64,000 nt of DNA, taken from positions 35,286-99,285 of the forward strand of contig JAHHHK010000027.1 in assembly GCA_019359395.1 (NCBI GenBank), given 5' to 3'. This DNA is from Komarekiella atlantica HA4396-MV6 (GTDB lineage Bacteria; Cyanobacteriota; Cyanobacteriia; Cyanobacteriales; Nostocaceae). Under the pieces are notes generated by a model, which was not told where the DNA came from, did not search any database, and was given only the letters and a program-made list of their open reading frames with translations. The first letter of the stretch is position 1. The number at the start of each line of letters is the position of its first letter. Below, one piece after another: positions 36,044 through 45,079 of the stretch. Both the position numbers and the translations under genes were made by a program.

Positions 36044-37114
36044 ATGAAAATCGCTCAAGTTGCCCCCTTATGGGAAAGAGTTCCACCTCCTAGTTATGGA
36101 GGAATTGAATTGGTAGTGAGTCGCTTAACCGATGAACTAGTTCGTCGTGGGCATGAAGTAACTTTATTTGCCTCTGGCGATTCTCACACATTGGCTCGTT
36201 TAGAAGCAGTTTGTCCGCGGGCATTGCGCTTAGACCCCAGTGTCAAAGAGTATGAAGTGTACGAAATGCTAGAACTAAGCCAAGTTTATCAACACGCTGC
36301 CCAATTCGATATTATTCATTCTCATGTAGGGTTTTCGGCACTATCTTTAGCGAGTTTAGTAACAACAACCCCGACTGTGCATACCCTGCATGGTAATTTT
36401 ACCAAAGATAACCGTAACGCTTTTAGCTACTATCAAAAACAACCATACGTCAGCATTAGTAACGCGCAGCGTCAACTTAATCTCAACTATGTTGCCACAG
36501 TTTATAACGGGATTGATCTAGAAGATTACAAGTTTGTAGCCGAAGCGCAAGAACCACCATATTTAGTATTTTTGGGACGCTTTTCACCAGAAAAGGGCCC
36601 ACAACATGCGATCGCTATTGCTAAGCAGACTGGTTGGCGCTTGAAGATGGCAGGAAAAGTTGATGTAGTAGACTCTAAGTTTTTTGAACAAGAGATTGCC
36701 CCCCATATTGATAGTCAGCAAATTGAATATTTAGGCGAAATCAACCACGCCGAAAAAACTGAACTTCTGGGCAATGCTGCAATAACTCTTTTCCCAATTA
36801 CTTGGCAAGAACCTTTTGGTTTAGTCATGACTGAATCAATGGCAACTGGTACACCAGTGATTGCCATGAATTTAGGCTCTGTGTCAGAAGTGATTGCCCA
36901 CGGCCAAACAGGTTTTGTTTGCCAAAGCTATGAAGAAATGGCGGCAATGATTCCACTAGCTTTGGAATTAAATCGTCAGACCTGTCGAGAATATGTAGAA
37001 AACAATTTTAGCGTTAGCCAAATGGTTAACGGTTATGAAGCTGTTTACAGACAAATTATCAAAGACCGCATAAAATCGAATGGCCGCATTCACGCAGCAA
37101 AAATCCAGTTTTAA
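36044..37114 (+). CDS. GT4-family glycosyltransferase
   Basis: A 356-residue GT-B retaining glycosyltransferase. It begins MKIAQVAPLWERVPPPSYGG, a standard N terminus for this group with the glycine-rich acceptor loop. The frame is open to 35975, but the extra 23 residues are not conserved-looking. The C-terminal donor site is visible as LVFLGRFSPEKGPQHAIAIA and ITWQEPFGLVMTESMATGTP (E-x7-E motif), then VIAMNLGSVSEVI. It transfers a sugar from a nucleotide donor, probably in polysaccharide or glycolipid synthesis; the specific product cannot be told. Two minor genes follow on the same strand. Confidence 0.9.
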   Translation: MKIAQVAPLWERVPPPSYGGIELVVSRLTDELVRRGHEVTLFASGDSHTLARLEAVCPRALRLDPSVKEYEVYEMLELSQVYQHAAQFDIIHSHVGFSALSLASLVTTTPTVHTLHGNFTKDNRNAFSYYQKQPYVSISNAQRQLNLNYVATVYNGIDLEDYKFVAEAQEPPYLVFLGRFSPEKGPQHAIAIAKQTGWRLKMAGKVDVVDSKFFEQEIAPHIDSQQIEYLGEINHAEKTELLGNAAITLFPITWQEPFGLVMTESMATGTPVIAMNLGSVSEVIAHGQTGFVCQSYEEMAAMIPLALELNRQTCREYVENNFSVSQMVNGYEAVYRQIIKDRIKSNGRIHAAKIQF

Positions 37115-37168
37115 TCAACAACTTTTTTTATCAATCTAAAACAACTTTTTTAAAGGGGGACATTTGGT

Positions 37169-37363
37169 ATGAGTATGAGAGCCAACACCTGCCCATGTTG
37201 CGGTAGTTCCCTCCTGCGTCATGTTCGTCATGGTGAACTGTATTGGTTTTGCCAGTCGTGCCGACAAGAAGTACCGCTATTAACTGTAACTCGTCTACCT
37301 AATCCTACTAATGTGGAAACCCGAAACACGGGAGTGCTGCCGCAGCAAACTGTAAATTCGTAG
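37169..37363 (+). CDS. Small zinc-ribbon-like protein
   Basis: A 64-residue protein. Two Cys pairs, NTCPCCGSSLLRHVRHGELY and WFCQSCRQEVP, form a likely zinc ribbon in the first 40 residues; the tail is Pro/Thr/Asn-rich and unstructured. The start is supported by AAAGGGGGA about 10 bases upstream of the ATG at 37169. Similar short CxxC proteins are common in cyanobacteria near glycosyltransferase or regulator genes, without an assigned role. It starts 54 bases after the GT4 gene and may share its transcript. Confidence 0.75.
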   Translation: MSMRANTCPCCGSSLLRHVRHGELYWFCQSCRQEVPLLTVTRLPNPTNVETRNTGVLPQQTVNS

Positions 37364-37495
37364 AATTTAAAAGTTGTAAGATAGATGACAGTCTAATTTA
37401 GCTACTTTTGAAAATTCAAGACTGAATTTAGTTTTAACCTATCAATTAGCTGCAACTGGTAAAATCAGGTATAGCTAATTGGTGGGTTAAAAGTT

Positions 37496-38518
37496 TTGTT
37501 AGCAGCGTTGCTTTATGGGCAAGAAAATTTACGTCTAGAAGAAGTTGCTGACCCTACTCCAGCAGATTGTGAAGTGGTGATCCAAGTGGGAGCAGCAACA
37601 ACTTGCGGCACAGATTTGAAAGTTTGGCGTCGTGGTGGTCATGCGAAGATGCTGAAACTACCAACGCTATTTGGTCATGAAGCTGCTGGAGAAATTGTAG
37701 CAGTAGGTGCTGGTGTCACAAGTTGGCAAGTAGGCGATCGCGTCGTCGCTAATAATTCTTCTCCATGCATGAATTGCTTTTTTTGTCAACATCAAGAGTA
37801 TTCGTTATGTCCAAATTTGACATGGAATAATGGGACTTTTGCCGAATACTTAAAAATTCCTGCACCCATAGTGCAGCATAATTTGTTGCAGGTTCCCGAT
37901 GAGTTGCCTTGGGAATTGGCAGCTATGACCGAACCTTTAGCTTGTGTGTTGCATGGGGTAGCGCGTTCCAATGTCAAAGCCAAAGATAGAGTAGTCGTTT
38001 TAGGAGATGGGGCGATCGGGCTGATGTTTGTGGCGGCGTTGAGTGGGAAAGCTGAGGTTTTACTGTGGGGAGGTAACGACCATAGGCTAGAAATTGGTAA
38101 GAAATTCGGTGCAGCCCAGACCTTTAATTATCATCAAATCTTGGATATTCCTAATGTGGTGAAAGAACTCACACAAGGATGGGGTGCAGATGTGGTGATT
38201 GAAGCAACTGGAGTCCCAAGTGTTTGGGAAACTGCGATCGCCTGCGCCCGTCCTGGTGGAACTGTGAATTTATTCGGTGGATGTCCACGAAATACCACGA
38301 TTACCGTCAACACAGAGCAGCTACACTACAGTGAACTGACGCTAAAAGGGGTATTTCACAACACACCAGAGTATGTGCGGGAGGCGCTTGCACTTATAGC
38401 TACTCGTAAAATACCCTTTGAATTACTCATCAGCGAACAGCGCCCATTGAAGGATTTAGAACAGGTGTTTTGTGAAATGAAGGCGCGTAAGGTAATCAAG
38501 GTAGCAATGATTCCTTAG
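37496..38518 (+). CDS. Zinc-type medium-chain dehydrogenase (MDR)
   Basis: A 340-residue MDR enzyme. It has the catalytic-zinc residues in TTCGTDLKVW and FGHEAAGEIVAVGAGV (GHE), a structural-zinc Cys set (SSPCMNCFFCQHQEYSLC) and a Rossmann motif VVVLGDGAIGLMFVAAL. It resembles polyol/threonine-type dehydrogenases, but the substrate is not predictable. The only in-frame start before a stop is TTG at 37496. The first residues LLAALLYGQENLRLEEVADP are the standard N terminus, so TTG is the likely true start. Cytoplasmic; may be in the same run as the preceding small gene. Confidence 0.9.
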   Translation: MLAALLYGQENLRLEEVADPTPADCEVVIQVGAATTCGTDLKVWRRGGHAKMLKLPTLFGHEAAGEIVAVGAGVTSWQVGDRVVANNSSPCMNCFFCQHQEYSLCPNLTWNNGTFAEYLKIPAPIVQHNLLQVPDELPWELAAMTEPLACVLHGVARSNVKAKDRVVVLGDGAIGLMFVAALSGKAEVLLWGGNDHRLEIGKKFGAAQTFNYHQILDIPNVVKELTQGWGADVVIEATGVPSVWETAIACARPGGTVNLFGGCPRNTTITVNTEQLHYSELTLKGVFHNTPEYVREALALIATRKIPFELLISEQRPLKDLEQVFCEMKARKVIKVAMIP

Positions 38519-38591
38519 TATTTTGGCAGCCAATTCACAGGGCACATTACAATTACTAGATATAGCACCACAGACTTTAGACTAAAGCACT

Positions 38592-38852
38592 ATGACTCCT
38601 CAAGTCATTACCCCAGTATTAATGATTGAACCCTCGTCATGGCTACGCTCTGGCATCACCATCGAGAAAGTTGATAATGTTAACCTTGCTAAGTTCACAG
38701 ATGAGTTACATGCTCGTCTAGAGGAATTGCTTGAGAAAAGAAAAGCTGGATTGCTGACTCCTGAAGAAGAAGCAGAATATGCTGGAATTGCTGAACTGGA
38801 GCGCATCCTGACTTTTGTTAACGCTAAACTGATTGCTAGTCGTGGGTGTTAA
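38592..38852 (+). CDS. Small protein paired with an HNH endonuclease
   Basis: An 86-residue protein of unknown function. The middle is a charged alpha-helical stretch (LHARLEELLEKRKAGLLTPE then EEAEYAGIAELERILTFVN), which resembles short cyanobacterial proteins that sit directly upstream of HNH genes. Its end overlaps the start of the HNH gene by about 20 bases, so translation is coupled. That layout fits an antitoxin/toxin or immunity/nuclease pair, but it has no recognised DNA-binding domain. Confidence 0.7.
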   Translation: MTPQVITPVLMIEPSSWLRSGITIEKVDNVNLAKFTDELHARLEELLEKRKAGLLTPEEEAEYAGIAELERILTFVNAKLIASRGC

Positions 38853-39288
38853 AGATAGCACTCGGCAGTTTGTGCGCGAAAGAGCTAAATATCTATGCGA
38901 ATATTGCCACTCTCCAGAACGTTCCAGTTCAGATCGCTTCACAATCGATCATCTTACTCCCCAATCATTAGGTGGCTCAGATGAAGATGACAACTTAGCT
39001 TTAGCTTGTCGTCGCTGTAATGAGCGTCGTTACAACTTCACAACTGGCGTTGATGCTCAAACTCAGCAAGAAGTCGCGCTATTCAATCCTCGTCAGCAAG
39101 CGTGGGTAGATCACTTCATTTGGACAGGTGATGGACTAAAGATCATTGGCAAAAGTCCCACAGGTCGAGCAACTTGTCATCGACTAGATATTAATGATGA
39201 ATTTCACAACCAAGGATTTATCCAAGAATCTAGGCAGTTATGGATACAAGGAGGCTGGCATCCACCTGTAGACGATCCTCGTCTTTGA
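38833..39288 (+). CDS. HNH endonuclease
   Basis: About 151 residues from TTG 38833; GTG at 38842 is the alternative start. The HNH fold is clear: YLCEYCHSPERSSSDRFTID followed by HLTPQSLGGSDEDDNLALAC and RRCNERR. Thus CxxC, the catalytic D-H, the N of DNLAL, and the second CxxC for structural zinc are all present. Family members nick or cleave DNA in restriction, homing or phage-packaging contexts; free-standing ones of this length are common in cyanobacteria and their target is unknown. It is coupled to the 86-residue gene upstream. Confidence 0.87.
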   Translation: MLVVGVKDSTRQFVRERAKYLCEYCHSPERSSSDRFTIDHLTPQSLGGSDEDDNLALACRRCNERRYNFTTGVDAQTQQEVALFNPRQQAWVDHFIWTGDGLKIIGKSPTGRATCHRLDINDEFHNQGFIQESRQLWIQGGWHPPVDDPRL

Positions 39289-39350
39289 CGCTTGAAATAA
39301 TCTTGCTGAAAAACGGGAAAACTATGGTTACTCTCTAACGGGGAATTTCC

Positions 39351-39983
39351 ATGAAAGTCCTGAACAGAAAAATGCTCACAAAATCTCTGCTTAACTTTTT
39401 GATTTTGCCTTTTTCTTTAGTGCCTTGGCTATGTGTGGGAACGCTTGTTGATTCCAAAGCTAATGCTTTACCAGGTCAAAGTACAGAGGAAGTAAGTACC
39501 TGGATTAAAGCACATCCTACACTTCGCCCCGGTGTTGGCGAACGATTGTTTGTCCAAAAGAGTGATACAGCCGCCCAACGATTTACTTTTTTAGCATCGG
39601 TATTGCCTCCTGGTAAGGTGGCATTTACCCAAGACCGTGGCAGAATTCGCACTGAGCGCATTACTATGTATGATGCCATTAACGGCATGTCGATTGCACG
39701 GCTCCAAGAATCTTTACGGGTGATTTATAGTTTGGATGTTTATCAAGACTACGATCGCGCTCAAGTCGTGTACCAATATCCCAACCAGAGTACAATTAAC
39801 TCAGCGCGTCATGCCAAAACTCCCATCAGAGAGGCTTTACAAGGAGAATTGCGAGTAGGCGATCGCTACGTCTACTGGGTGGAAGTTGCCCAACCCAAAG
39901 CAGGAAAAGCTTTCACTGGTCAGATGACGATTTTACTCAAAACTGATTTGGATAAGTTGCAAGCAGAACTGCAAACTCGTTAA
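39351..39983 (+). CDS. Conserved cyanobacterial secreted protein, unknown function
   Basis: A 210-residue protein with a signal peptide (SLLNFLILPFSLVPWLCVGT, cleavage probably after KANA near residue 40). The mature protein is mixed alpha/beta with conserved-looking blocks EEVSTWIKAHPTLRPGVGER, MYDAINGMSIARLQESLRVI and YDRAQVVYQYP. No catalytic motif is recognised. It is probably periplasmic. The gene is plus strand, about 60 bases after the HNH gene. Confidence 0.7.
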   Translation: MKVLNRKMLTKSLLNFLILPFSLVPWLCVGTLVDSKANALPGQSTEEVSTWIKAHPTLRPGVGERLFVQKSDTAAQRFTFLASVLPPGKVAFTQDRGRIRTERITMYDAINGMSIARLQESLRVIYSLDVYQDYDRAQVVYQYPNQSTINSARHAKTPIREALQGELRVGDRYVYWVEVAQPKAGKAFTGQMTILLKTDLDKLQAELQTR

Positions 39984-40041
39984 TACGATTAACAATGAAG
40001 GATGAAACCTGAAAACCTGAAAATTTTATCTTTCATACTTC

Positions 40042-40410
40042 CTAAAGCCTCCCCAAGCCCACAGGAGCTAGGGTTTGCCACGTACCAGAAAAGATACTTT
40101 CAGATGCTAAGGAAATTCTCAGCAAGTCTTCCTTCAGTAGTGGCGGCCAATCAATCCCTGCTTTGCGCCCTGCGGCAAATAGCTGTTGAGCTTTAATGCC
40201 CAACTGATAAAGGGCTAAAGCCAGTTCTCGGTCTATATTTGGGGCATCTTTAAGGGCTTCAAATACGACTTTCAATGCCAACAAAATCGAGGTTATCTGA
40301 CCGGGTACTGGCGGTTTTCCCTGCTTCATACGCGTTAACAGGGCATCTGGGTTTTCCTCAGTTGCGATTGTTTGGTCGATGAGGATTTTGCGAGCTGTTT
40401 CGTAGTTCAT
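40042..40410 (-). CDS. Conserved cyanobacterial protein, unknown function
   Basis: A 122-residue, mostly alpha-helical soluble protein: MNYETARKILIDQTIATEEN, then QGKPPVPGQITSILLALKVV, LALALYQLGIKAQQLFAAGR and WPPLLKEDLLRISLASESIF. I recognise it as a conserved cyanobacterial family but not by function; some genomes carry dubious enzyme names for it. It has no membrane segment or catalytic motif. A plus-strand frame over the same DNA is a shadow. Confidence 0.75.
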   Translation of the reverse strand: MNYETARKILIDQTIATEENPDALLTRMKQGKPPVPGQITSILLALKVVFEALKDAPNIDRELALALYQLGIKAQQLFAAGRKAGIDWPPLLKEDLLRISLASESIFSGTWQTLAPVGLGRL

Positions 40411-40859
40411 TACTCAAGCGTAACCCAGATTAGGGTACATAGGGATGGCGTTGACTGCTAGTATTGTGTCGGCCATGGATTCTGGTAAAAACGCTACATC
40501 ATCATACTCTCATCTCTAAGGCGATCGCTCCTAATTCAGCTTCCTAAAAAGTTTCTCAACCACCTAATTACCTCACTTGTAGCATCCCTTCTTCAGCTTA
40601 ATTCTTCAAGTAGATGAGAAAAATCATTAGGAATGCATATACTGCAATTACAAGCAATGAATTGATCAGCTCCTAGTTCTAGACCTACAAGTTCACTTTT
40701 TTTAATTAATTATCCATTGGAATTAGGGGAGTTCATCATAAGAAGTAACAGCAATTCATTCTCAAGGCTATTAATAGTTGATTCTGCTGGTAGATTGAAT
40801 GTCAATGTTTGGATTGCTATTGTGTATTTGTCGGTAAAAACATTGCTCAAATTAAAACA
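40411..40859. other. Intergenic, nothing recognised
   Basis: About 450 bases between two divergent genes. One HIP1-like GCGATCGC is present. No structured RNA, repeat or small gene was seen. Confidence 0.4.
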
Positions 40860-41132
40860 ATGAATATTCTTGCTTGGATTGTTTTAGGTCTAATTGCTGG
40901 TGCTATTGCGAAGGCTATCTACCCCGGTCATCAAGGTGGTGGAATTTTAGGAACAATATTATTAGGAATTATCGGTGCTTTTGTTGGTGGTAGCTTGGGT
41001 GTATTTTTCAGTACAGGAACCTTGACATTAGCTGCCCCCACACTTAGCATTCCTGGTATTGCAGTAGCGGTTCTTGGCGCAATTGTCGCAGTTTTCTTGT
41101 GGAACTTGCTAAACCGTCGTAGCGCTGTGTAA
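40860..41132 (+). CDS. GlsB/YeaQ/YmgE-family small membrane protein
   Basis: A 90-residue, Gly-rich membrane protein with three hydrophobic segments: MNILAWIVLGLIAGAIAKAI, GGGILGTILLGIIGAFVGGS and IPGIAVAVLGAIVAVFLWNL. The motif YPGHQGGGILGTILLGIIGA is the family hallmark. It is often labelled transglycosylase-associated; members are stress-induced inner-membrane proteins of unknown mechanism. I start it at the ATG at 40860, where the conserved N terminus begins, not at the upstream ATG at 40809. Confidence 0.88.
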   Translation: MNILAWIVLGLIAGAIAKAIYPGHQGGGILGTILLGIIGAFVGGSLGVFFSTGTLTLAAPTLSIPGIAVAVLGAIVAVFLWNLLNRRSAV

Positions 41133-41214
41133 GAAATTAAATATTGTTTAATCAATTAATAAGAAAACTCAGGGAATTCATTTTAACTATTTTCTCCCTG
41201 AATTTAATTAAACC

Positions 41215-41248
41215 AATAGCGCCAACCTAACTATAGGCTGGCGCTATT
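41215..41248. terminator. Bidirectional terminator hairpin
   Basis: AATAGCGCCA pairs perfectly with TGGCGCTATT across a 14-base loop that itself contains CCTA/TAGG. It lies between the convergent GlsB-like gene and the gene at 41365. Confidence 0.75.
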
Positions 41249-41364
41249 ATTATTGGCGATTGCCCATCCTATTACGAAGAATTGCTAACCATTTGACTCA
41301 TCTCTACCTAATACTTAAAGACAAACCATCACCAGATAGAGTCAAAATAAAACGCTCTCAACAA

Positions 41365-41637
41365 CTAAGATACTTTCGGTTGCTGCCATAGAATGAGTTT
41401 CAATTGGGAGCAGTTGTAAGCCCCATTACTAATTTCTCCTTCGTGGTCAGCTAGCCAATCATAAATTTGTGCAGCTTTTGCCAATGCCGCTTTTTCTGAA
41501 CGATAAAGCCCAGGAGTAGGGCAGTAAGCTTGACCATTGATGTGTACAGCTGCAATCTGCCAGTAGTCGCTGTCTTCACCCTCTGGTACAACATCTAAAA
41601 ACCCGTTACTGTAAGGCTGGATTATTCCTATATTCAT
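41365..41637 (-). CDS. Small conserved cyanobacterial protein, unknown function
   Basis: A 90-residue soluble protein, MNIGIIQPYSNGFLDVVPEG then QIAAVHINGQAYCPTPGLYR and a helical SEKAALAKAAQIYDWLADHE. The style matches short Nostoc proteins of unknown role. No motif was recognised. It lies just beyond the distal end of the CRISPR region and ends at the terminator hairpin. Confidence 0.65.
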   Translation of the reverse strand: MNIGIIQPYSNGFLDVVPEGEDSDYWQIAAVHINGQAYCPTPGLYRSEKAALAKAAQIYDWLADHEGEISNGAYNCSQLKLILWQQPKVS

Positions 41638-41653
41638 CTACAACCATCAAACT

Positions 41654-41776
41654 TTAAATGAAGGGCACAACAAAGCCGATACCAGCCAATTCTTGCGAGT
41701 CAAAGCTGGAATCACCAGGGAATACAGTAGCAACCCCTGCTAATAATTGTGGGTTCGTAGTCAATGAAAATCTGAA
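41654..41776 (-). pseudogene. Remnant of an outer-membrane beta-barrel gene
   Basis: Between an upstream in-frame stop and TAA at 41654-41656 the minus strand encodes FSLTTNPQLLAGVATVFPGD followed by SSFDSQELAGIGFVVPFI. The ending on an aromatic/hydrophobic beta strand is typical of cyanobacterial outer-membrane barrels. No start or N-terminal part is present between here and the CRISPR array, so it is a C-terminal stump cut off at the distal end of the array. Confidence 0.45.
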
Positions 41777-41890
41777 TTATTGGTCACTTTTTGGCTAGTT
41801 GTCTTAGTGCTAGTTTGGGCTTGATGGTGGCAGTGTATAACTAGTAGTATGCCGATTAAGAAGTGCGATCGCTGCCAGTTATACTCTCAT

Positions 41891-43459
41891 GTTTCAATCC
41901 CTAATAGGGATTTTGATTAATTGGAACAAATAATTTCATAATATTAAGTGACTTAATATTTGTTTCAATCCCTAATAGGGATTTTGATTAATTGGAACTT
42001 TAGGACGACGAAGTTTTTTATCATAAACTGCTGTTTCAATCCCTAATAGGGATTTTGATTAATTGGAACTTTAAAATGAGAGCCGTAATCTTTAGGGTTA
42101 GTCGTTTCAATCCCTAATAGGGATTTTGATTAATTGGAACCGAAAGGATATTGAACAACTTGATGAGCGTATTTCTCGTTTCAATCCCTAATAGGGATTT
42201 TGATTAATTGGAACGATCTTATAGCTGTCCGAGAGGTGGGCGGCTATACTGTTTCAATCCCTAATAGGGATTTTGATTAATTGGAACTTGGGCTTTCCCC
42301 GGACGTTCAAGTTGTACTTAAGGTTTCAATCCCTAATAGGGATTTTGATTAATTGGAACCATTAGATAAGACTCAACCCAGATCCCTTTAGGTGTTTCAA
42401 TCCCTAATAGGGATTTTGATTAATTGGAACCTGAGGAGTTACTAACCAAATCTACCCCAGAGGAGGTTTCAATCCCTAATAGGGATTTTGATTAATTGGA
42501 ACGCGACATCTTGATATTTTTAGTAATGCAGAGATAGAAAGTTTCAATCCCTAATAGGGATTTTGATTAATTGGAACCTGGCATTCATGAAAAACAAAAC
42601 ATTGAATTTAAGGATATCTGTTTCAATCCCTAATAGGGATTTTGATTAATTGGAACGTTGTGATCAGATGACCAAGCCTGCCATATCTCTGCAATAGGTT
42701 TCAATCCCTAATAGGGATTTTGATTAATTGGAACCAGCTAATTCTTGTCCAAATAGATTCTCTCTGATATGTTTCAATCCCTAATAGGGATTTTGATTAA
42801 TTGGAACGTTGGGTTGGCTGTTTGCCGCAATGATTGCTCGTGTTTCAATCCCTAATAGGGATTTTGATTAATTGGAACTTCGCGGTTCTGCGACCCCGCC
42901 CAAGCTAAAATTGTTTCAATCCCTAATAGGGATTTTGATTAATTGGAACTTATGTATTGTGGCTCCAAGAATCAAAATATTTAGGTTTCAATCCCTAATA
43001 GGGATTTTGATTAATTGGAACCAGCAGCAGTTCTGCAACTAGGTACACATGGGAATTTTGTTTCAATCCCTAATAGGGATTTTGATTAATTGGAACCTTA
43101 TAAAGTCCACTTTGCTTCAAGTAGTTTGAAGGTTTCAATCCCTAATAGGGATTTTGATTAATTGGAACCGCACGATTCAAGAGGTGAGTGGCCACGCTGA
43201 CCTAGGGTTTCAATCCCTAATAGGGATTTTGATTAATTGGAACCATATAAATGATGCCGTTAGATATGCTTTAGCTACTCGTTTCAATCCCTAATAGGGA
43301 TTTTGATTAATTGGAACAAGTGGGCTTGTTCACCATGTCCATCAAGGACTCGTTTCAATCCCTAATAGGGATTTTGATTAATTGGAACCATCACCGTTCT
43401 GGTGGTATGGCATTAGTCGTTGGTTTCAATCCCTAATAGGGATTTTGATTAATTGGAAC
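41891..43459 (-). CRISPR. CRISPR array, 22 repeats and 21 spacers
   Basis: Twenty-two 37-bp repeats that look identical, reading on the plus strand GTTTCAATCCCTAATAGGGA up to GATTAATTGGAAC. Starts are 41891, 41962, 42033, 42104, 42178, 42251, 42323, 42394, 42466, 42541, 42620, 42698, 42771, 42842, 42913, 42985, 43060, 43132, 43207, 43281, 43352 and 43423. Spacers are 34-42 bases. The minus-strand form ends AGGGATTGAAAC, so the usual 8-base handle ATTGAAAC places transcription on the minus strand, with the leader at the cas2 side. The stem AATCCCTA/TAGGGATT would be the Cas6 site. No terminal repeat looks degenerate, so the array seems active or recently trimmed. Confidence 0.98.
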
Positions 43460-43727
43460 AGGGGGAGCCTCAAAGCTAAGCTGTATTTAATTTTCAAGGT
43501 GCGGTTGCGCGATTTAAGAGCAATCATAGCATTAGGAAAGTTGCTTGGGAAGAGAGCGGGGAAAGTGTGAAGGCTGAAACCCGATTTTTGTAAGTATTTC
43601 AGAGATTGCGCGGATGATGATTAGGCTAATAGGGCACTGAAATCCTTGCTGGAGTTGAGATAGAAGTACTTTTTTCAAGCTATGGAATTTGTACACCTAC
43701 CCTTCCGCGCATTTGTAATACAGTAAC
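43460..43727 (-). promoter_or_regulatory. CRISPR leader between cas2 and the array
   Basis: 268 bases with no credible gene. Read on the minus strand it passes through CGCACCTTGAAAATTAAATA close to the first repeat, a word resembling leaders of other Nostoc arrays. A TATGAT box lies about 80 bases before the first repeat. The assignment rests on the array polarity (handle ATTGAAAC) and adjacency to cas1-cas2. New spacers should enter at 43423. Confidence 0.65.
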
Positions 43728-44015
43728 CTAGCCAGAAGGGGATTCAGCAAAGAAAATTGTTTCGTCTCGTGGCTGTTCTCCGCCAATACGTTCGACTTTC
43801 CCCTGACAACAGCCACAAAGAAAGTAAAAACGCACGCTGTCAGTGTCGGGTTTAATCAATTTGGCTAAACGCGATCGCAGTTTAGCATACTGGGTAGAGG
43901 TCAAATCGCACTCAAACACACTCAGTTGCATCCACTGACCATAAGACTTGAGAACAGAATGGATTTTTGTACGACGTTTATCTTCTGGAATGTCGTAGCT
44001 GACAACAATATACAT
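43728..44015 (-). CDS. cas2: CRISPR adaptation endonuclease Cas2
   Basis: 95 residues from the ATG at 44015 (MYIVVSYDIPEDKRRTKIHS). The catalytic-fold Asp is at position 8 (YDIP). The C terminus has a Cys-rich turn (FYFLCGCCQGKVERIG) seen in many cyanobacterial Cas2. Cas2 dimers join Cas1 to form the spacer integrase. The frame extends upstream to 44045, but the extra residues are outside the family start. It is the last cas gene before the leader, 52 bases after cas1. Confidence 0.95.
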   Translation of the reverse strand: MYIVVSYDIPEDKRRTKIHSVLKSYGQWMQLSVFECDLTSTQYAKLRSRLAKLIKPDTDSVRFYFLCGCCQGKVERIGGEQPRDETIFFAESPSG

Positions 44016-44067
44016 AGAGGGGAGGGGGAGAATAACCAATGACAAGTGACAAATAACAAATGATAAA

Positions 44068-45069
44068 TTACTTGAGAACTAAGGGGGGATATTTATCGAT
44101 TTCTCCCATGAGGTATTTCGCTAGTAACCTCGCCTGAACTTCAAAGGCTTCTTGGTAAGTACATTTGTGTCCCATGACTGGATGTTTAAAATCCGATTGT
44201 TTCTTTTGCTCGTAAGCACGGAGAAATGTATGCAGTCCTTCTTTGGTTAAGGATACAGCACCACTGAGGGGTTCGGTGGTAAAATCGGCTAGGGTGAGCG
44301 ATCGCTTATTAATGAGTGACAGCACTACAGCATCGACTATTAAAGGGCGAAATTCTTCCATTAAGTCCAAAGCTAGAGAAGGTCTGCCATAACGCTCAAC
44401 ATGTAAGTATCCTAAATAAGGATCAAAGCCGACAATATTTACCGCACTTTGCACATCATGACGTAGCAATGAATACCCAAAACTCAAAAGAGCATTAACT
44501 GGGTCGGTTGGTGGTCGGCGGCGTCTGGCTTCAAATTCAAATTCTGAGGTTTTGATTAGCTGGTTAAAACAACCAAAATAGGCTGCACTCCCAGCACCTT
44601 CTAAGCCTCTAAGGGAATCAATGCTGCTAGTCTTATCTATAGGTGCGATCGCGTGTTCGAGTCGAGTGATATTATTACTCAGAGAAAGATGAGGATATTC
44701 TCGCTGAGTACGAAGTAAAGTATGGCGGTAATTTTTCAATTTACCTCGGACAAAACCTCTAACTAAATGTATTGCTGGTTGTGCTCCTACTGCTTGCCAT
44801 TGGGCTTTCCGAACAAAAATATTTTTGGTGACTTCTGGTTCTAAACGCCCTAGATATTTTCCATTTTGTGTGAGAAAAGTTAAACAAATATGCTGTTTTA
44901 AAAGTTCATCAATAACGGCAGGAGAGACAGTAGCTCGACCTAGCACTACAATTCCATCAACTTTAATTAGAGGGACATCTAAGATAGTTTTTTTGTCAGC
45001 TTTTATTGTGAGGCGTTCGTCAATTTTGCCGATGAAAGCATCGATTTGTGTTACGTAAACTGTTCCCAT
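44068..45069 (-). CDS. cas1: CRISPR integrase Cas1
   Basis: 333 residues. The N-terminal beta domain (MGTVYVTQIDAFIGKIDERL) is followed by the helical catalytic domain with metal-site residues Glu157 (LRGLEGAGSAAYF), His223 (YLHVERYGRPSLALDLMEEF) and Asp235 in the same block. Cas1 cuts the leader-proximal repeat and inserts protospacers together with Cas2; in type I-D, Cas4 sets PAM and length. It lies 10 bases after cas4. The sequence is complete and typical. Confidence 0.97.
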   Translation of the reverse strand: MGTVYVTQIDAFIGKIDERLTIKADKKTILDVPLIKVDGIVVLGRATVSPAVIDELLKQHICLTFLTQNGKYLGRLEPEVTKNIFVRKAQWQAVGAQPAIHLVRGFVRGKLKNYRHTLLRTQREYPHLSLSNNITRLEHAIAPIDKTSSIDSLRGLEGAGSAAYFGCFNQLIKTSEFEFEARRRRPPTDPVNALLSFGYSLLRHDVQSAVNIVGFDPYLGYLHVERYGRPSLALDLMEEFRPLIVDAVVLSLINKRSLTLADFTTEPLSGAVSLTKEGLHTFLRAYEQKKQSDFKHPVMGHKCTYQEAFEVQARLLAKYLMGEIDKYPPLVLK

Positions 45070-45079
45070 AATTTAATCC

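Noticed and set aside
40002..40196. 64-residue plus-strand frame
   Set aside because: Shadow of the conserved 122-residue minus-strand gene at 40042-40410.
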